NCBI GenBank assembly: GCA_914767715.1
Contig: OU612067.1
Coordinates: forward strand, 23,906,162-23,970,161
Source: Membranipora membranacea
Taxonomy: Eukaryota > Bryozoa > Gymnolaemata > Cheilostomatida > Membraniporidae
Direction of reading: 5' to 3'
Length of the DNA stretch: 64,000 nucleotides
Below the pieces are notes generated by a model. The model ran no database searches. It saw only the letters and a program-made list of their open reading frames with translations, and was not told the origin of the DNA. Below, piece after piece: positions 61,401 to 64,000 of this stretch. The position numbers and the translations under genes were made by a program. Numbering within the stretch: the stretch's first letter is position 1; each line of letters opens with the position of its first letter.

Positions 61401-63975
61401 TCTGAGCGAAAAAAAAGCGTGATACCCACCCTTGGTATTATTTTGAAAATTTCAAGTCAGCTTAATTACCGCCCTATTAATCCGAGGATTCCAATATTCT
61501 GGATTTTGAATAAGGCCGATAAGAGCTTGAACTGGTTGGAGTTTGATAAAGATTCGAGAGAGTTTTAATTTTTGATGTTGCCGTATGGCATGTTTTTTTT
61601 TTAGCAAAAGTGACCCTTATTAAAACGGACGCTGACGGAGAATGAAAAGCCGCAGAGGCAAACGGTTTGCTGATTCGAGATAAGCAGAAGTTGCTCCTCC
61701 TCATGAGGTGAGTTAGAAGCAAATCTATTTTTTGATCTGAGCGAAAAAAAAGCGTGATACCCACCCTTGGTATTATTTTGAAAATTTCAAGTCAGCTTAA
61801 TTACCGCCCTATTAATCCGAGGATTCCAATATTCTGGATTTTGAATAAGGCCGATAAGAGCTTGAACTGGTTGGAGTTTGATAAAGATTCGAGAGAGTTT
61901 TAATTTTTGATGTTGCCGTATGGCATGTTTTTTTTTTAGCAAAAGTGACCCTTATTAAAACGGACGCTGACGGAGAATGAAAAGCCGCAGAGGCAAACGG
62001 TTTGCTGATTCGAGATAAGCAGAAGTTGCTCCTCCTCATGAGGTGAGTTAGAAGCAAATCTATTTTTTGATCTGAGCGAAAAAAAAGCGTGATACCCACC
62101 CTTGGTATTATTTTGAAAATTTCAAGTCAACTTAATTACCGCCCTATTAATCCGAGGATTCCAATATTCTGGATTTTGAATGAGGCCGATAAGAGCTTGA
62201 ACTGGTTGGAGTTTGATAAAGATTCGAGAGAGTTTTAATTTTTGATGTTGCCGTATGGCATGTTTTTTTTTTAGCAAAAGTGACCCTTATTAAAACGGAC
62301 GCTGACGGAGAATGAAAAGCCGCAGAGGCAAACGGTTTGCTGATTCGAGATAAGCAGAAGTTGCTCCTCCTCATGAGGTGAGTTAGAAGCAAATCTATTT
62401 TTTGATCTGAGCGAAAAAAAAGCGTGATACCCACCCTTGGTATTATTTTGAAAATTTCAAGTCAGCTTAATTACCGCCCTATTAATCCGAGGATTCCAAT
62501 ATTCTGGATTTTGAATAAGGCCGATAAGAGCTTGAACTGGTTGGAGTTTGATAAAGATTCGAGAGAGTTTTAATTTTTGATGTTGCCGTATGGCATGTTT
62601 TTTTTTTAGCAAAAGTGACCCTTATTAAAACGGACGCTGACGGAGAATGAAAAGCCGCAGAGGCAAACGGTTTGCTGATTCGAGATAAGCAGAAGTTGCT
62701 CCTCCTCATGAGGTGAGTTAGAAGCAAATCTATTTTTTGATCTGAGCGAAAAAAAAGCGTGATACCCACCCTTGGTATTATTTTGAAAATTTCAAGTCAG
62801 CTTAATTACCGCCCTATTAATCCGAGGATTCCAATATTCTGGATTTTGAATAAGGCCGATAAGAGCTTGAACTGGTTGGAGTTTGATAAAGATTCGAGAG
62901 AGTTTTAATTTTTGATGTTGCCGTATGGCATGTTTTTTTTTTAGCAAAAGTGACCCTTATTAAAACGGACGCTGACGGAGAATGAAAAGCCGCAGAGGCA
63001 AACGGTTTGCTGATTCGAGATAAGCAGAAGTTGCTCCTCCTCATGAGGTGAGTTAGAAGCAAATCTATTTTTTGATCTGAGCGAAAAAAAAGCGTGATAC
63101 CCACCCTTGGTATTATTTTGAAAATTTCAAGTCAGCTTAATTACCGCCCTATTAATCCGAGGATTCCAATATTCTGGATTTTGAATGAGGCCGATAAGAG
63201 CTTGAACTGGTTGGAGTTTGATAAAGATTCGAGAGAGTTTTAATTTTTGATGTTGCCGTATGGCATGTTTTTTTTTTAGCAAAAGTGACCCTTATTAAAA
63301 CGGACGCTGACGGAGAATGAAAAGCCGCAGAGGCAAACGGTTTGCTGATTCGAGATAAGCAGAAGTTGCTCCTCCTCATGAGGTGAGTTAGAAGCAAATC
63401 TATTTTTTGATCTGAGCGAAAAAAAAGCGTGATACCCACCCTTGGTATTATTTTGAAAATTTCAAGTCAGCTTAATTACCGCCCTATTAATCCGAGGATT
63501 CCAATATTCTGGATTTTGAATAAGGCCGATAAGAGCTTGAACTGGTTGGAGTTTGATAAAGATTCGAGAGAGTTTTAATTTTTGATGTTGCCGTATGGCA
63601 TGTTTTTTTTTTAGCAAAAGTGACCCTTATTAAAACGGACGCTGACGGAGAATGAAAAGCCGCAGAGGCAAACGGTTTGCTGATTCGAGATAAGCAGAAG
63701 TTGCTCCTCCTCATGAGGTGAGTTAGAAGCAAATCTATTTTTTGATCTGAGCGAAAAAAAAGCGTGATACCCACCCTTGGTATTATTTTGAAAATTTCAA
63801 GTCAGCTTAATTACCGCCCTATTAATCCGAGGATTCCAATATTCTGGATTTTGAATAAGGCCGATAAGAGCTTGAACTGGTTGGAGTTTGATAAGGATTC
63901 GAGAGAGTTTTAATTTTTGATGTTGCCGTATGGCATGTTTTTTTTTTAGCAAAAGTGACCCTTATTAAAACGGAC
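55448..63975. repeat. Array domain 3: nearly uniform T10 monomers
   Basis: G52, A305 and G301 are absent here. G217 appears only at 55818, 58163, 59837, 62182 and 63187, without regular spacing. T107 is at 56043 and 56713 and T279 at 56885. One non-homopolymer deletion (one A of a TTAATCC context) lies near 58464. Towards the right end, several successive copies look identical to the T10 consensus. Confidence 0.85.
56713..56885. repeat. Shared variant block D24, right copy
   Basis: Partner of 48676-48848. A further T107 copy lies two monomers upstream at 56043. The rare changes of the left block at 48900 and 48981 are not shared, so the similarity is short. Confidence 0.7.
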
Positions 63976-64000
63976 GCTGACGGAGAATGAAAAGCCGCAG
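63976..64000 (+). repeat. Partial monomer at the window end
   Basis: The first 25 bases of the next monomer, matching consensus. The array evidently continues beyond the window. Confidence 0.95.

Larger units (their letters stand above)
1..64000. repeat. 335-bp tandem satellite array, 191 full copies plus a partial copy
   Basis: The same 335-bp unit repeats head to tail in one orientation across the entire window; the unit start GCTGACGGAG is at 1, 336, 671 and so on to 63976. All length change is explained by 16 single-base indels (13 deletions, 3 insertions); 13 of these are in the unit's A8 or T10 tracts. No larger indel, inversion, foreign insertion or spacer is visible, and neither array edge is in the window. 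Most copies differ from the consensus at only a few sites, so the array is very homogeneous. Known biology: arrays of this kind are typical of eukaryotic centromeric, pericentromeric or subtelomeric heterochromatin, kept uniform by unequal crossing-over and gene conversion. Which of these applies, and the species, cannot be told from the sequence. An rDNA spacer sub-repeat is a less likely alternative because of the array length. Confidence 0.98.

Noticed and set aside
1-64000. CRISPR array
   Set aside because: There is no alternation of short repeats with unique spacers. The entire 335-bp unit is repeated and no cas-like gene is present.
1-64000. A novel multi-gene system or mobile element hidden in the array
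   Set aside because: I followed register and unit sequence through the window and found only monomers of one satellite, with no interruption that could hold a gene.

Overview
The whole window is one tandem satellite-DNA array and holds no gene that I can support. A 335-bp monomer (about 39% G+C) is repeated head to tail, all in one orientation, from the first base to the last. There are 191 full copies (1-63975) and 25 bases of a 192nd. The length can be accounted for exactly: 191 x 335 = 63985, and I count 13 single-base deletions and 3 single-base insertions, which gives 63975. I found no indel longer than one base, no transposon, no inversion and no non-satellite spacer. A long, highly homogenised array of a roughly dinucleosomal monomer points to eukaryotic (peri)centromeric or other constitutive heterochromatin. 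I do not recognise the monomer and cannot name the species. CpG is not depleted (13 observed, about 12.4 expected), which fits a lineage with little germline CpG methylation, such as many invertebrates, but this is only a hint.

Monomer positions below count window base 1 as monomer base 1. Most diagnostic variation sits at a few sites: 52 (A/G), 107 (C/T), 165 (G/A), 217 (A/G), 279 (G/T), 301 (T/G) and 305 (T/A).

Layout. (1) 1 to about 29.45 kb: domain 1, in which 35 of the first 88 copies carry G301 (a T3-G-T6 tract) and the rest T10. Copies are otherwise nearly identical, with an eight-copy block duplicated at a ten-copy offset. (2) About 29.45-31.0 kb: a switch zone where G301 disappears and A165 first appears, with two of the three non-homopolymer indels. 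(3) About 31-49 kb: domain 2, a mosaic with G52, A165/G217 and T279 variants and block duplications at 6-, 11- and 20-copy offsets. (4) About 49.1-55.4 kb: a regular three-monomer higher-order repeat (about 1005 bp) in which G52 recurs seven times at exactly three-monomer spacing. (5) About 55.4-64 kb: domain 3, again nearly uniform T10 copies with sporadic G217.

There is no gene system here. The biology is array evolution: unequal exchange or block amplification, short gene-conversion-like exchanges inside monomers, and local birth of higher-order repeats. The monomer has several short dyad symmetries and two opposite A/T tracts that may matter for chromatin structure. The long open frames on the minus strand arise because a mostly open 335-bp unit is repeated. 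They begin at GTG, are broken by stops and frameshifts in many copies, and are not annotated as genes.
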